A stretch of 20,978 bases of DNA from Candidatus Scybalomonas excrementavium (lineage in GTDB: Bacteria > Bacillota > Clostridia > Lachnospirales > Lachnospiraceae). The position numbers and the translations under genes are program-made. The stretch covers positions 1-20,978 of the forward strand of contig JADIML010000218.1 of NCBI GenBank assembly GCA_017694765.1. The letters are read 5' to 3'. The number at the start of each line of letters is the position of its first letter. The first letter of the stretch is position 1. Below are positions 1 to 7,670 of the stretch, piece after piece. The notes below the pieces were generated by a model, which saw only the letters and a program-made list of their open reading frames with translations, had not been told where the DNA came from and did no database searches.

Positions 1-22
1 AAATTACAGAGGAGGAATAGGA

Positions 23-1012
23 ATGGCGACGATAAAAGAGATTGCTCAAAAGGTTGGGGTATCTTCATCAGCAGTATCTAGGGTTTTAAATTATGATAAA
101 ACGATATCGGTGAATGAAGAAACAAGGAAAGCCATTTTTAAAGTAGCAGAAGAGATAGGATATAAGAAAAAAATTGTTTATCCAAAAATTGATAATGTGG
201 CGTTATTATTTTGGGCAGCTCATGAAGAAGAGTTAGAAGATATGTATTATCAATCTTTATTAGAAGAAATGATTGCCCAAGCAAAATGGAGAAATGTGCA
301 GTTAGAAGTGATATATAAAAGAGAGGGAATTGCTTCTGTTCCCAAAAGTACAAAGGCGTTTATTGGGATTGGATGGTTTTCACAAAAAGAAATTGAATAT
401 TTACGAGGGATTACGGAACAAGGGATTTTTGTGGACGTTTCTCCAGATGAGAGCATGTATGATTCTGTACGACCAAATTTGGACTCTATGGTAACACAAA
501 TTGTAGATAAATTCATAGAAAAGAAGTATCAAAATATTGCTTTTATAGGGAAGATGGATTATGACATTCATACAGAAGAACCTCGTATGGATGTCCGAGA
601 GTGGTCTTTTCGAGAAAGTGCAAAATATTATAATGTGTTAAAAGAGGAAAATATTTATATTGCAAATGTACTTACTGTACAAGAAGGATATCGTATTGGA
701 AAGGATATTATAAAAGGAAAGCAATTACCAGAGGCTATTTGTGTAGCAACAGATACACTATCTGTTGGCTTATTGCAGGCATTTCAAGAAGAGGGGATTG
801 TCGTGCCAAAACATACAGAAGTGTTTAGTATTAACGACATTAAGTTAGCACAGTATGTATCACCACCCCTTACAACATTCCACATTGATATACCAATTAT
901 GTGTGAAAGTACCTTTGATCTTTTACAAGAGAGAATGATAAAAAAGAGAGATATTACAAAAACTGTTTATATCAATGGAAGACCTGTCTTTCGAAAAAGT
1001 TTTCTTCCATAA
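23..1012 (+). CDS. LacI/GalR-family transcriptional regulator, probably of the galactan genes
   Basis: A DNA-binding repressor of 329 residues, the normal length for the LacI family. Residues 1-50 form the helix-turn-helix and hinge region, beginning MATIKEIAQKVGVSSSAVSR and followed by the usual NEETRKAIFKVAEEIGY segment. The remaining part is a periplasmic-binding-protein-like sensor domain; its end carries the family pattern TTFHIDIPIMCEST...LL..R followed by a NGRPVFRKSF tail. An AGAGGAGG ribosome site at 8-15 supports the ATG at 23. The gene is followed by its own terminator, so it is transcribed apart from the galactanase genes. Its place directly before a GH53/ABC-importer operon suggests it senses galactose or galacto-oligosaccharide and represses that operon; this is inference from context. 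The inducer cannot be read from sequence. Confidence 0.93.
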   Translation: MATIKEIAQKVGVSSSAVSRVLNYDKTISVNEETRKAIFKVAEEIGYKKKIVYPKIDNVALLFWAAHEEELEDMYYQSLLEEMIAQAKWRNVQLEVIYKREGIASVPKSTKAFIGIGWFSQKEIEYLRGITEQGIFVDVSPDESMYDSVRPNLDSMVTQIVDKFIEKKYQNIAFIGKMDYDIHTEEPRMDVREWSFRESAKYYNVLKEENIYIANVLTVQEGYRIGKDIIKGKQLPEAICVATDTLSVGLLQAFQEEGIVVPKHTEVFSINDIKLAQYVSPPLTTFHIDIPIMCESTFDLLQERMIKKRDITKTVYINGRPVFRKSFLP

Positions 1013-1032
1013 GAAAATATATAATATAAGAA

Positions 1033-1080
1033 AATGGATGAGTGCTTGGATTGCGAAGCTGACTCATTCATTTTTTTATT
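1033..1080 (+). terminator. Rho-independent terminator of the LacI-family gene
   Basis: Arms AATGGATGAGT (1033-1043) and ACTCATTCATT (1062-1072) pair over 11 bp with one G-T wobble. An inner GCTT/AAGC helix lies inside, after a 2-nt bulge. A T-rich tract follows from 1071. It lies 20 nt after the regulator's stop codon, so it separates the regulator from the downstream operon. Confidence 0.85.
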
Positions 1081-1222
1081 TTATAGGAAATATCTTGTTG
1101 AGTTAATGTATGAAAGCGTTGGATTCCTATGAAATAAAAAGCACTACGTGCAACAATGCGCAGCTCGCAGATAAGAAATGTTTGCTTCACGAACCGCTTG
1201 AGCGCGGCAAAGAGTGTATCTG
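1080..1222. repeat. Intergenic patch of nested inverted repeats, possible degenerate dispersed element
   Basis: Within the 564-nt gap between the regulator and the first galactanase there is a patch of nested pairings that looks richer in G+C than its surroundings. TTTATAGGAA (1080-1089) pairs with TTCCTATGAA (1124-1133), one wobble. GCAC/GTGC pairs at 1141-1151. CAGATA (1168-1173) pairs with TATCTG (1217-1222), enclosing TTTG/CAAA (1181-1184 with 1208-1211) and CCGC/GCGG (1194-1197 with 1204-1207). The 14-mer AAATAAAAAGCACT at 1132-1145 recurs exactly at 17067-17080, also just after the right arm of an inverted repeat. No open frame here looks coding. The rest of the gap (1223-1452) is featureless AT-rich sequence. 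Function unknown: a repeat remnant or a structured RNA are both possible. Confidence 0.4.
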
Positions 1223-1452
1223 TAAAATAAGTTAAAAAATAAAATGATATATACGATATGTGTTATTGTTTATATAAAGATAATAGAATGAAACAATAGT
1301 TGTATCAATTGTAAAAAATTCATATTTCACATATGCTAGAGAAGTAATTTGGGATAGCAGGTCAAAATTTGGTGTATACAAATTTATATAGTTAAAATGT
1401 ATAAAAATATTTGATATAAATTGTATAAAATATGGAAAAGGACGAAAATTGA

Positions 1453-1481
1453 TTGACAAGTGATGAAAAGAGTGTTATCAT
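1453..1481 (+). promoter_or_regulatory. Sigma-A-type promoter of the galactan operon
   Basis: A perfect -35 TTGACA at 1453-1458 is followed, after exactly 17 nt, by TATCAT at 1476-1481. Transcription would start near 1488, inside the palindrome at 1484-1500, leaving a leader of about 90 nt before the galactanase start at 1577. Confidence 0.75.
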
Positions 1482-1483
1482 CA

Positions 1484-1500
1484 TAGTAAATATTTTACTA
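1484..1500. promoter_or_regulatory. Candidate LacI-family operator over the transcription start
   Basis: TAGTAAATATTTTACTA has perfect 7-bp arms (TAGTAAA / TTTACTA) around a 3-bp centre. It begins two bases after the -10 box, where a bound repressor would block initiation. The nearby LacI-family gene is the natural candidate to bind it. The centre lacks the CG pair common in LacI-family sites, so the assignment rests on position and symmetry. Confidence 0.55.
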
Positions 1501-1576
1501 TTTAATTAATAAAAAAATTATTAAAATATCATGTGGTTCAAAATCATTCATGAGATTGAGAAAGAGGAGGTAGTAG

Positions 1577-2686
1577 ATGGATTTTATAAAAGGAATGGAT
1601 ATTTCTATGTTACCAGAGCTAGAAGAGTTAGGGGTTCATTACTATAATGAGGGAAAGGAGCAAGAGCTTTTTACCATTTTAAAAGAAAAGGGGGCAAATA
1701 TGCTACGATTTCGACTTTGGAATCATCCGTATGACGAAAAGCAGGAATCGTATGGTGGTGGAACGAATGATTTAGAAAAATTGATTTCTTTAGCCACAAG
1801 AGCAAAGGAACAAGAGATTCCTTATATTTTAGATTTTCATTACAGTGATTTTTGGACGGATCCAAAGAAGCAGATTAAGCCAAAAGAGTGGAAACTGTTT
1901 GGGTTAGAAGAATTACAAAAAGCAGTGTATGAATATACATTACATACTTTACAGCTTTTAAAAGAACGAGGACTATTGCCTAAAATGGTACAGGTAGGAA
2001 ATGAGATTACAAATGGATTTTTGTGGCCAGAAGGACAAATAGCATGCTATCGTTACTGTGAATCCGAACAGGAAAACAGGGACTATGCGAATTTATTTTC
2101 CTTATTAAAAGAAGGAATACGCGCTGTAAGAGAGTGTGATGAAACAATTCAGATTATCCTTCATTTAGATTATGGAGGAGACAATGGATTATATAGAGAA
2201 TGGTTTGATAAAGCAAAAGAAGCAAGACTTGATTATGATATTATTGGGTTATCTTATTATCCATATTGGCATGGTAGTTTATCGGATTTAGAAAACAATT
2301 TACAAGATATTAGTAAACGGTATCAAAAAGACGTGCTTATTGTGGAAACAGCCTATGGATTTACTGTGGAGGAAAAGGAAAATTGTATTCTTATTTTTAA
2401 TAATGAGTTAGCACAAAGCGCTGGGTATCCACCAACGCCAAAAGGACAAGGAGAATTTTTACATGATCTAGCAACCTGCATAAAATCGATAGAAGATAAC
2501 CGAGGAATAGGTTTTGTATACTGGGAACCAGCATGGTTACCAATAAAGGGAAGTACATGGGGGGCAAAAGAAGGACAAATTTATATGAGCGATGAAGCAC
2601 CAGAGGGCAATTCATGGGCAAATCAAGCGCTGTTTGATTACGATGGAAATGCGTTGCCAGCATGGGAGATTATTAAGGATATGTAG
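1577..2686 (+). CDS. Cytoplasmic GH53 endo-beta-1,4-galactanase
   Basis: A glycoside hydrolase family 53 enzyme of 369 residues that would hydrolyse beta-1,4-galactan or galacto-oligosaccharides. The GH53 fold starts at once (FIKGMDISMLPELEELG, from residue 3), with no signal peptide, so the protein should stay in the cytoplasm. Catalytic residues fit the family: Glu143 in QVGNE as acid/base and Glu257 in VETAY as nucleophile. Other family blocks are RLWNHPYD, DFHYSDFWTDP and IGLSYYPYWHG. GAGGAGG at 1564-1570 sets the ATG at 1577. It is the first gene after the promoter/operator, 75 nt before the sugar-binding lipoprotein. It is clearly paralogous to the secreted GH53 at 5854-7500. Inferred role: trimming imported oligosaccharides. 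Most characterised GH53 enzymes are extracellular, so this localisation is notable. Confidence 0.9.
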   Translation: MDFIKGMDISMLPELEELGVHYYNEGKEQELFTILKEKGANMLRFRLWNHPYDEKQESYGGGTNDLEKLISLATRAKEQEIPYILDFHYSDFWTDPKKQIKPKEWKLFGLEELQKAVYEYTLHTLQLLKERGLLPKMVQVGNEITNGFLWPEGQIACYRYCESEQENRDYANLFSLLKEGIRAVRECDETIQIILHLDYGGDNGLYREWFDKAKEARLDYDIIGLSYYPYWHGSLSDLENNLQDISKRYQKDVLIVETAYGFTVEEKENCILIFNNELAQSAGYPPTPKGQGEFLHDLATCIKSIEDNRGIGFVYWEPAWLPIKGSTWGAKEGQIYMSDEAPEGNSWANQALFDYDGNALPAWEIIKDM

Positions 2687-2761
2687 ATAAGAATATAGGG
2701 TGTTTAATAAGAACAAAAAAGTAATAAAATAAAAAATAAATGAATAAAGGAGAAGGATGAT

Positions 2762-3988
2762 ATGATAAAAAAACATCTTGGAATAGGAATGAGTATTTGT
2801 TTAGCCATGACAATGGCTCTTACTGGATGCGGCAGTAAAAGCAGTGATACGCAAGAAGGAAGTGGAAATTCACAAAATTCCTCGATAGTCATATGGACAA
2901 ATCTTGAAAATGAAGCGAAGGTTTTACAGGAATATGCTGAAAAATATACGGAAGAAACAGGGCAGAAAGTAGAAGTCATTCATGAAACCGCAGATATTCA
3001 ACAGTTTGTTCAGGCAACGAAAAGTGCGGATGGACCAGATGGAATTTATGGGTTAGCCAACGATCAGCTTGCTAATTATATTGATGCGGGATTAGTAGAA
3101 GAAGTGCCAGAAGATGTTTTTTCTGATGATGATTATGTAAGTGCTTCTACGATTGCGTGTTATGCAAATGGGATGCGTTATGGAGTTCCAATTGCAGTTG
3201 AAACCAATGCGTTATTTTATAATACAGATAAAGTAAAAGAAGCTCCAGAAACATGGGAAGAACTTCTTGAGGTTGCTAAGGAACAAGGTGGTATCCAATT
3301 TGAAGCAACGAGTATTTATTATGACTTAGGATTTTTAAGAGCCTATGATAGCTATATTTTCCAATATAAGGATGGAGCCTATGATGTCAATGACATTGGA
3401 GTTGGAAATGAAGGTGCTGTGAAAGCGTATGAGTTTATTAATCGTTTAGCAAATGAATATCAGTTCTTTGGATCAGATATTACAAGCGATACTGCCAAAG
3501 GAAACTTCCAAAGTGGACAGACAGCGTTTTATATTGGAGGTCCATGGGATGTTGATGGATTCAATTCTTCAGGTGTATCATTTGCAGTAGCACCGATGCC
3601 AACATTAAATGGAAAGAATTTTGTAACCCCAGTTGGAATTCAGGTTGGGTTTGTAAGTTCGAAATCTGATAATAAAGATGGTGTATGGGATTTTTATCAG
3701 TATTTAATGGAAGAATCACCAGAAGCAGTCTATGAAGCCGGCGGAAGAATACCAGCACAATTAGAAGCACAAGAAGCCATTGAAAAAGATGAGATTACAG
3801 AAAGTTTCATTGAACAAGTTTCTTATGGAGAGCCAATGCCAACTGTATCTGAAATGGGGCAAGTGTGGACACCATTTTCTGATAATATGAAGTTAATGTT
3901 AAACGGACAATGTACGCCAAAAGAAGCTGCAAGTTATATAGAAGAGCAGTTAAAGGAAGGAATTGAATTGATGAACTCAGGAAAATAG
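2762..3988 (+). CDS. ABC transporter sugar-binding lipoprotein (family 1), probably for galacto-oligosaccharides
   Basis: Extracellular solute-binding protein of 408 residues of the MalE/GanS type. The N-terminus is a lipoprotein signal: basic MIKKH, a hydrophobic stretch, and lipobox LTGC with the lipidated Cys at residue 23, followed by a Ser/Gly/Asn-rich linker. The mature protein begins IVIWTNLENEAKVLQEYAEKY, typical of the family, and contains the family block FQSGQTAFYIGGPWDV. An AAAGGAGAAGG ribosome site at 2746-2756 precedes the ATG. It stands directly before two permease genes, 23 nt from the first, and between two galactanase genes, so a galactan-derived oligosaccharide is the likely ligand. 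It corresponds by context to ganS of Bacillus, but orthology was not tested. Confidence 0.9.
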   Translation: MIKKHLGIGMSICLAMTMALTGCGSKSSDTQEGSGNSQNSSIVIWTNLENEAKVLQEYAEKYTEETGQKVEVIHETADIQQFVQATKSADGPDGIYGLANDQLANYIDAGLVEEVPEDVFSDDDYVSASTIACYANGMRYGVPIAVETNALFYNTDKVKEAPETWEELLEVAKEQGGIQFEATSIYYDLGFLRAYDSYIFQYKDGAYDVNDIGVGNEGAVKAYEFINRLANEYQFFGSDITSDTAKGNFQSGQTAFYIGGPWDVDGFNSSGVSFAVAPMPTLNGKNFVTPVGIQVGFVSSKSDNKDGVWDFYQYLMEESPEAVYEAGGRIPAQLEAQEAIEKDEITESFIEQVSYGEPMPTVSEMGQVWTPFSDNMKLMLNGQCTPKEAASYIEEQLKEGIELMNSGK

Positions 3989-4011
3989 TACATATTATAG
4001 AGGAGAAAAAC

Positions 4012-4926
4012 ATGCAAAAATATAAGAAAAATCGAGTTGCATATCCATTTTTAATGCCTGCACTTATTTCTATTTTGATATTTACAGTGTTGCCAATTCT
4101 ATATACAATCTTTATTTCTTTTACAAACTATAATATGTATCATTTAGAAGATTTTCATATCATTGGTCTTCAAAATTATATCGATGTGTTTAGTGGAAGT
4201 ATTAGTAAAGTGTTTTTTCCTGTTTTAGGATGGACGATTGTATTTGCTAGTTTAAGTACCGTAGGTTCTTATTTTATCGGAATGTTACTCGCTATTTTAT
4301 TGAATAATCCACATATGAAAGAAGCGAAACTATATAAAGGGCTTTTAATTATACCATGGGCACTTCCGGCAACCATAGCAATTTTGGCGTGGCAAGGTTT
4401 GTTAAATGAGCAATATGGCGGAATCAACAGTTTATTAAAAGTATTTGGGGGAACGGGAGTTCCTTGGCTAACAAATGTATTTTGGGCAAGATTTGCGATT
4501 ATCCTTGTCAATTTGTGGTTAGGATTTCCATATATGCTAAATGTGTGTCTTGGGGGATTACAAGCAATCGAGCCGACTTATTATGAATCGGCCCGAATTG
4601 ATGGGGCATCAAGATGGCAGTGTTTTCAAAAAATTACATTTCCGATGATTACCCGTTTATCTATCCCTTTGATTGTATCGACCTTTGCATCTAATTTTAA
4701 TAATTTTGGAAATATTTACATGATCACTCAAGGGGGACCTGCTAGAGCGGGCTCACAATTTGCTGGAAGCACTGATATTTTAGCTAGTACCATTTATAAG
4801 ATGACAACATGGTCAAATCGATATGAATTATCTGCCACATTAAGTGTCATTGCGTTTGTTATTGTAGGAGCACTAACCCTCCTGAACCTGCATCTATCTG
4901 GGGCATTTAAGGAGGTGGAGCGATGA
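4012..4926 (+). CDS. ABC sugar importer permease, MalF/GanP type
   Basis: Integral membrane protein of 304 residues with about six predicted transmembrane segments, the first at about residues 12-37 (PFLMPALISILIFTVLPIL). The cytoplasmic EAA loop that docks the ATPase is visible as EPTYYESARIDGASRWQCF followed by KITFPMI. The segment NFNNFGNIYMITQGGP near the end is typical of MalF-like permeases. AGGAG at 4001-4005 supports the ATG at 4012. The last four bases overlap the start of the next permease (ATGA), so the two are translationally coupled. It would form a heterodimer with the product of 4923-5771. No ATPase gene is present; such importers often share a multitask MsmX-type ATPase encoded elsewhere. 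Confidence 0.92.
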   Translation: MQKYKKNRVAYPFLMPALISILIFTVLPILYTIFISFTNYNMYHLEDFHIIGLQNYIDVFSGSISKVFFPVLGWTIVFASLSTVGSYFIGMLLAILLNNPHMKEAKLYKGLLIIPWALPATIAILAWQGLLNEQYGGINSLLKVFGGTGVPWLTNVFWARFAIILVNLWLGFPYMLNVCLGGLQAIEPTYYESARIDGASRWQCFQKITFPMITRLSIPLIVSTFASNFNNFGNIYMITQGGPARAGSQFAGSTDILASTIYKMTTWSNRYELSATLSVIAFVIVGALTLLNLHLSGAFKEVER

Positions 4927-5771
4927 AGGCGGAAAAAAGTAGAGTCAAAAAAGGGGAAAAAAGAATTTTATGGCTTAGTAGAATTATGATTTGGATTACG
5001 ATTCTTTTAGTACTGTTTCCAGCTTTTTGGATTTTTATGGCATCTTTTTCAAAAGGTGATAGTTTCTTTGTATCTTCGATTGTTCCAAACAAACTGGGAT
5101 TTGATAATTATAAGGAACTTTTTCAAGAGACAGATTTCGTTTTATGGGTCGTAAATTCATTAAAACTTTGTTTGATCGTAGCTATCATACAGCTTATATT
5201 AACGAGTTTAGCCGCATATGCTTTTTCAAGGATGCGATTTCCGGGGCGGACAAAAGGGTTAATGGGACTTTTGGTATTGCAAGTGTTCCCGAACAGTATG
5301 GCATTAGCAGGTTACTATATTTTAATTTATAAATTTGGGCTTGCTGATAATTTCTTAGCCATTGTTTTAGTATTGGCAGCAGGAAGTGCGTTTAATATTT
5401 GGCTTTTAAAATCATATATGGACGGTATTCCAAAGGATTTAGATGAAGCAGCATTTGTGGATGGAGCTGGACATTTTAAGACGTTTCTTATGATTATTTT
5501 GCCACTAGCAGTGCCGGAACTAGTTGTTATCTTTTTATTTTCATTCATAGGGACTTATAGTGAATACGTTATTAGTTCGGTATTTTTACAATCTCCAAAA
5601 AATTTCACACTAGCGATTGGATTACAATCTTTTATTACGAATCAGTTTGCGGCACATTGGACACTATTTGCAGCAGCGGCAGTATTGGCATCGCTACCGA
5701 TTATGATAATTTTTATGCTGTTACAAAAATATATACAAAATGGATTAACAGCTGGAGGAGTTAAGGGTTAA
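4923..5771 (+). CDS. ABC sugar importer permease, MalG/GanQ type
   Basis: Integral membrane protein of 282 residues, the second channel subunit of the importer. After a basic cytoplasmic N-terminus the first membrane segment is at about residues 16-40 (IMIWITILLVLFPAFWIFMASF). The EAA loop reads IPKDLDEAAFVDGAGHFKTF followed by MIILPLAVPEL. The C-terminus (LLQKYIQNGLTAGGVKG) is the MalG-type ending. The ATG overlaps the previous stop as ATGA at 4923-4926, and GGAGG at 4911-4915 serves as ribosome site inside the upstream gene. An 82-nt gap separates it from the secreted galactanase, which probably belongs to the same operon. Confidence 0.92.
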   Translation: MKAEKSRVKKGEKRILWLSRIMIWITILLVLFPAFWIFMASFSKGDSFFVSSIVPNKLGFDNYKELFQETDFVLWVVNSLKLCLIVAIIQLILTSLAAYAFSRMRFPGRTKGLMGLLVLQVFPNSMALAGYYILIYKFGLADNFLAIVLVLAAGSAFNIWLLKSYMDGIPKDLDEAAFVDGAGHFKTFLMIILPLAVPELVVIFLFSFIGTYSEYVISSVFLQSPKNFTLAIGLQSFITNQFAAHWTLFAAAAVLASLPIMIIFMLLQKYIQNGLTAGGVKG

Positions 5772-5782
5772 ATGAAATGGAT

Positions 5783-5810
5783 TTTATATCTTTTAATACG
5801 AAGATATGAA
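5783..5810 (+). other. Stem-loop between the permease and the secreted galactanase
   Basis: TTTATATCTT (5783-5792) pairs with AAGATATGAA (5801-5810) over 10 bp with one wobble and an 8-nt loop. No T-run follows, so it is not a typical terminator. It could be an RNA processing or stabilising hairpin that lets the galactanase mRNA be dosed apart from the transporter part. Role is inferred only from position. Confidence 0.4.
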
Positions 5811-5853
5811 ATAAATTTATCTATTAATTGATCTATGTGTAGGAGGTATTATA

Positions 5854-7500
5854 TTGAAAAGAAAATTAAGTAAGTTATTATCAGGAGTTATGGTAGCAGC
5901 AATGATGCTTGGCGGAATGCAAACAGATGTATTCGCTGCAAGGCAAAACGAGGACTATTCAGATTTCATTCGTGGAGCAGATGTTTCCATGCTAAATGAG
6001 ATTGAAGAGTTAGGAGGAAGATTTTATGACAATGGAACAAAGAAAGATGCTCTTACTATTTTAAATAGTCATGGTTCCAATTATGTCAGACTGCGCCTCT
6101 GGGTTGATCCGTATGATGAGAATGGAAATAGCTATGGTGGTGGAGGAAATGATTTTGAAACAACACTTGCCATGGCAAAGAGAGCCAAAGCGTTGGGAAT
6201 GAAAGTTTTAATCGATTTTCATTTGAGTGATTATTGGGCGGATCCAGGGACACAATCAAAACCAAAAGCATGGGCAAATTTATCTTATGAAGAGCTAAAA
6301 ACAACTCTTTACCAGTATATGAAAGATACGATGAATGATTTTAAAAACAATGGAATCATTCCAGATATGGTACAGGTTGGAAATGAAACTTCTTCTGGAA
6401 TTTTATGGGATGATGGAAAAGTTGGAGGAGATATAACCGATTTTACACAGCTCTCTGAATTGTTATATCAAGCAATTAATGGGGTAAGAGATGCTGTGGG
6501 AGATCAGACAAAGATTGTGCTACATCTAGATAATGGTGGAAGTAATTCTTTATATCGTTGGTGGTTTGACGGTGTGACATCTTGTGGATATACATTGGAC
6601 TTCGATATTATTGGATTAACGTATTATCCGATGTGGCATGGAACAATGGATGATCTACAATATAACTTAAATGATATTAGTGAGAGATATGATAAAGATG
6701 TGATGATTGTAGAAACAGCCTATGCTTTTACCTTAGAAGATGGTGATGGACTTGGAAGTTCCTTTAGTTCGACAGATGAAGCGATTGGGGGTTATGAAGC
6801 ATCCGTAGAGGGGCAGACAGCCTTTATGAATGACCTAGAAGCTGTGTTATTAAATGTTCCAGAAAATAGAGGACTTGGTTTCTTTTATTGGGCACCGGAA
6901 TGGATTCCTGTTGAAGGGGCTTATTGGGGAACTGAAGCAGGAAAAGAGTATATAGATGATGATGGTATTTTATCAAATCCTTGGGATAATTTAGCGCTAT
7001 TTGATTTTAATGGAAATGCGTTAGATTCTATGAGTATGTTTGAAGCACCGTCAAAAAATCTGATTCAAAATTCAGGATTCGAGTCAGATGGATACACAAA
7101 TACACCTTCGAATTGGAATCTATGGTTTGCAGATGGAACAGCAGAAAGTACCATTAAGACAGAGGGCAATGCTTTTGACGGAGATTATAAATTAACATTT
7201 TGGTCAGAAAATGATTATAGTTGCTCAGCGTATCAGACATTAACTGGCTTAGAAGATGGTACATATACATTAACGGCTTGGGTTATGACAAATGCAGAGC
7301 AAGATATTTGTCAGCTTTATGCGAAAAATTATGGTGGAGATGAAGTGAATCAGACATTGCCAATTAGTGATATTGGATGGAATAAAGTTGTTCTTGATAA
7401 TATCAAGGTTACAAATGGTCAATGCGAAGTGGGAATTTATACGGTTGCCAATGGTGGAGATTGGTGCAATATTGATCATGTAAGTTTTAGAAAAAAATAA
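5854..7500 (+). CDS. Secreted GH53 endo-beta-1,4-galactanase with C-terminal carbohydrate-binding-like domain
   Basis: Extracellular galactanase of 548 residues. The start is a TTG at 5854, set by AGGAGG at 5841-5846. The signal peptide is MKRKLSK plus a hydrophobic core, with a signal peptidase I site after VFA (residue 28). The GH53 domain spans about residues 38-395: Glu178 in QVGNE is the acid/base and Glu287 in VETAY the nucleophile. Residues about 402-548 form a separate domain beginning NLIQNSGFE and rich in Trp, Tyr and Gly, with the look of a beta-sandwich carbohydrate-binding module. CBM61, known on some GH53 galactanases, is one possibility, but I cannot assign the family by eye. 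No LPXTG or S-layer anchor is seen, so the enzyme is probably released. It is a close paralogue of the cytoplasmic enzyme at 1577-2686. Confidence 0.92.
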   Translation: MKRKLSKLLSGVMVAAMMLGGMQTDVFAARQNEDYSDFIRGADVSMLNEIEELGGRFYDNGTKKDALTILNSHGSNYVRLRLWVDPYDENGNSYGGGGNDFETTLAMAKRAKALGMKVLIDFHLSDYWADPGTQSKPKAWANLSYEELKTTLYQYMKDTMNDFKNNGIIPDMVQVGNETSSGILWDDGKVGGDITDFTQLSELLYQAINGVRDAVGDQTKIVLHLDNGGSNSLYRWWFDGVTSCGYTLDFDIIGLTYYPMWHGTMDDLQYNLNDISERYDKDVMIVETAYAFTLEDGDGLGSSFSSTDEAIGGYEASVEGQTAFMNDLEAVLLNVPENRGLGFFYWAPEWIPVEGAYWGTEAGKEYIDDDGILSNPWDNLALFDFNGNALDSMSMFEAPSKNLIQNSGFESDGYTNTPSNWNLWFADGTAESTIKTEGNAFDGDYKLTFWSENDYSCSAYQTLTGLEDGTYTLTAWVMTNAEQDICQLYAKNYGGDEVNQTLPISDIGWNKVVLDNIKVTNGQCEVGIYTVANGGDWCNIDHVSFRKK

Positions 7501-7595
7501 GAAATTTGTTTAAGAAAATAATAGAATTAATGGAAAGTGAACGCAAAAATTTAGTGTTAAAAGTCACAACTTCCAATAACAATTAAGTAAGTAGT

Positions 7596-7640
7596 AGAAA
7601 GAAAGAGCAACGATATGTAAAATCGTTGCTCTTTCTTTCT
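7596..7640. terminator. Bidirectional terminator between convergent genes
   Basis: A perfect 19-bp stem has arms AGAAAGAAAGAGCAACGAT (7596-7614) and its complement at 7622-7640, with a 7-nt loop. The right arm is T-rich in the plus direction (CTCTTTCTTTCT) and the mirror arm gives the same on the minus strand. It sits between the plus-strand galactanase and the minus-strand peptidase gene and can end both transcripts. Confidence 0.85.
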
Positions 7641-7670
7641 ATGTGATAGGAAATTAAGCACACTTTGTAC

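Noticed and set aside
1232..1459. 75-residue minus-strand frame in the gap before the first galactanase
   Set aside because: Composition is that of translated AT-rich DNA, there is no ribosome site, and it overlaps the predicted -35 box of the galactan promoter.
5144..5332. 62-residue plus-strand frame inside the second permease gene
   Set aside because: It is out of frame within a clear MalG-type gene, and has no ribosome site or recognisable features.
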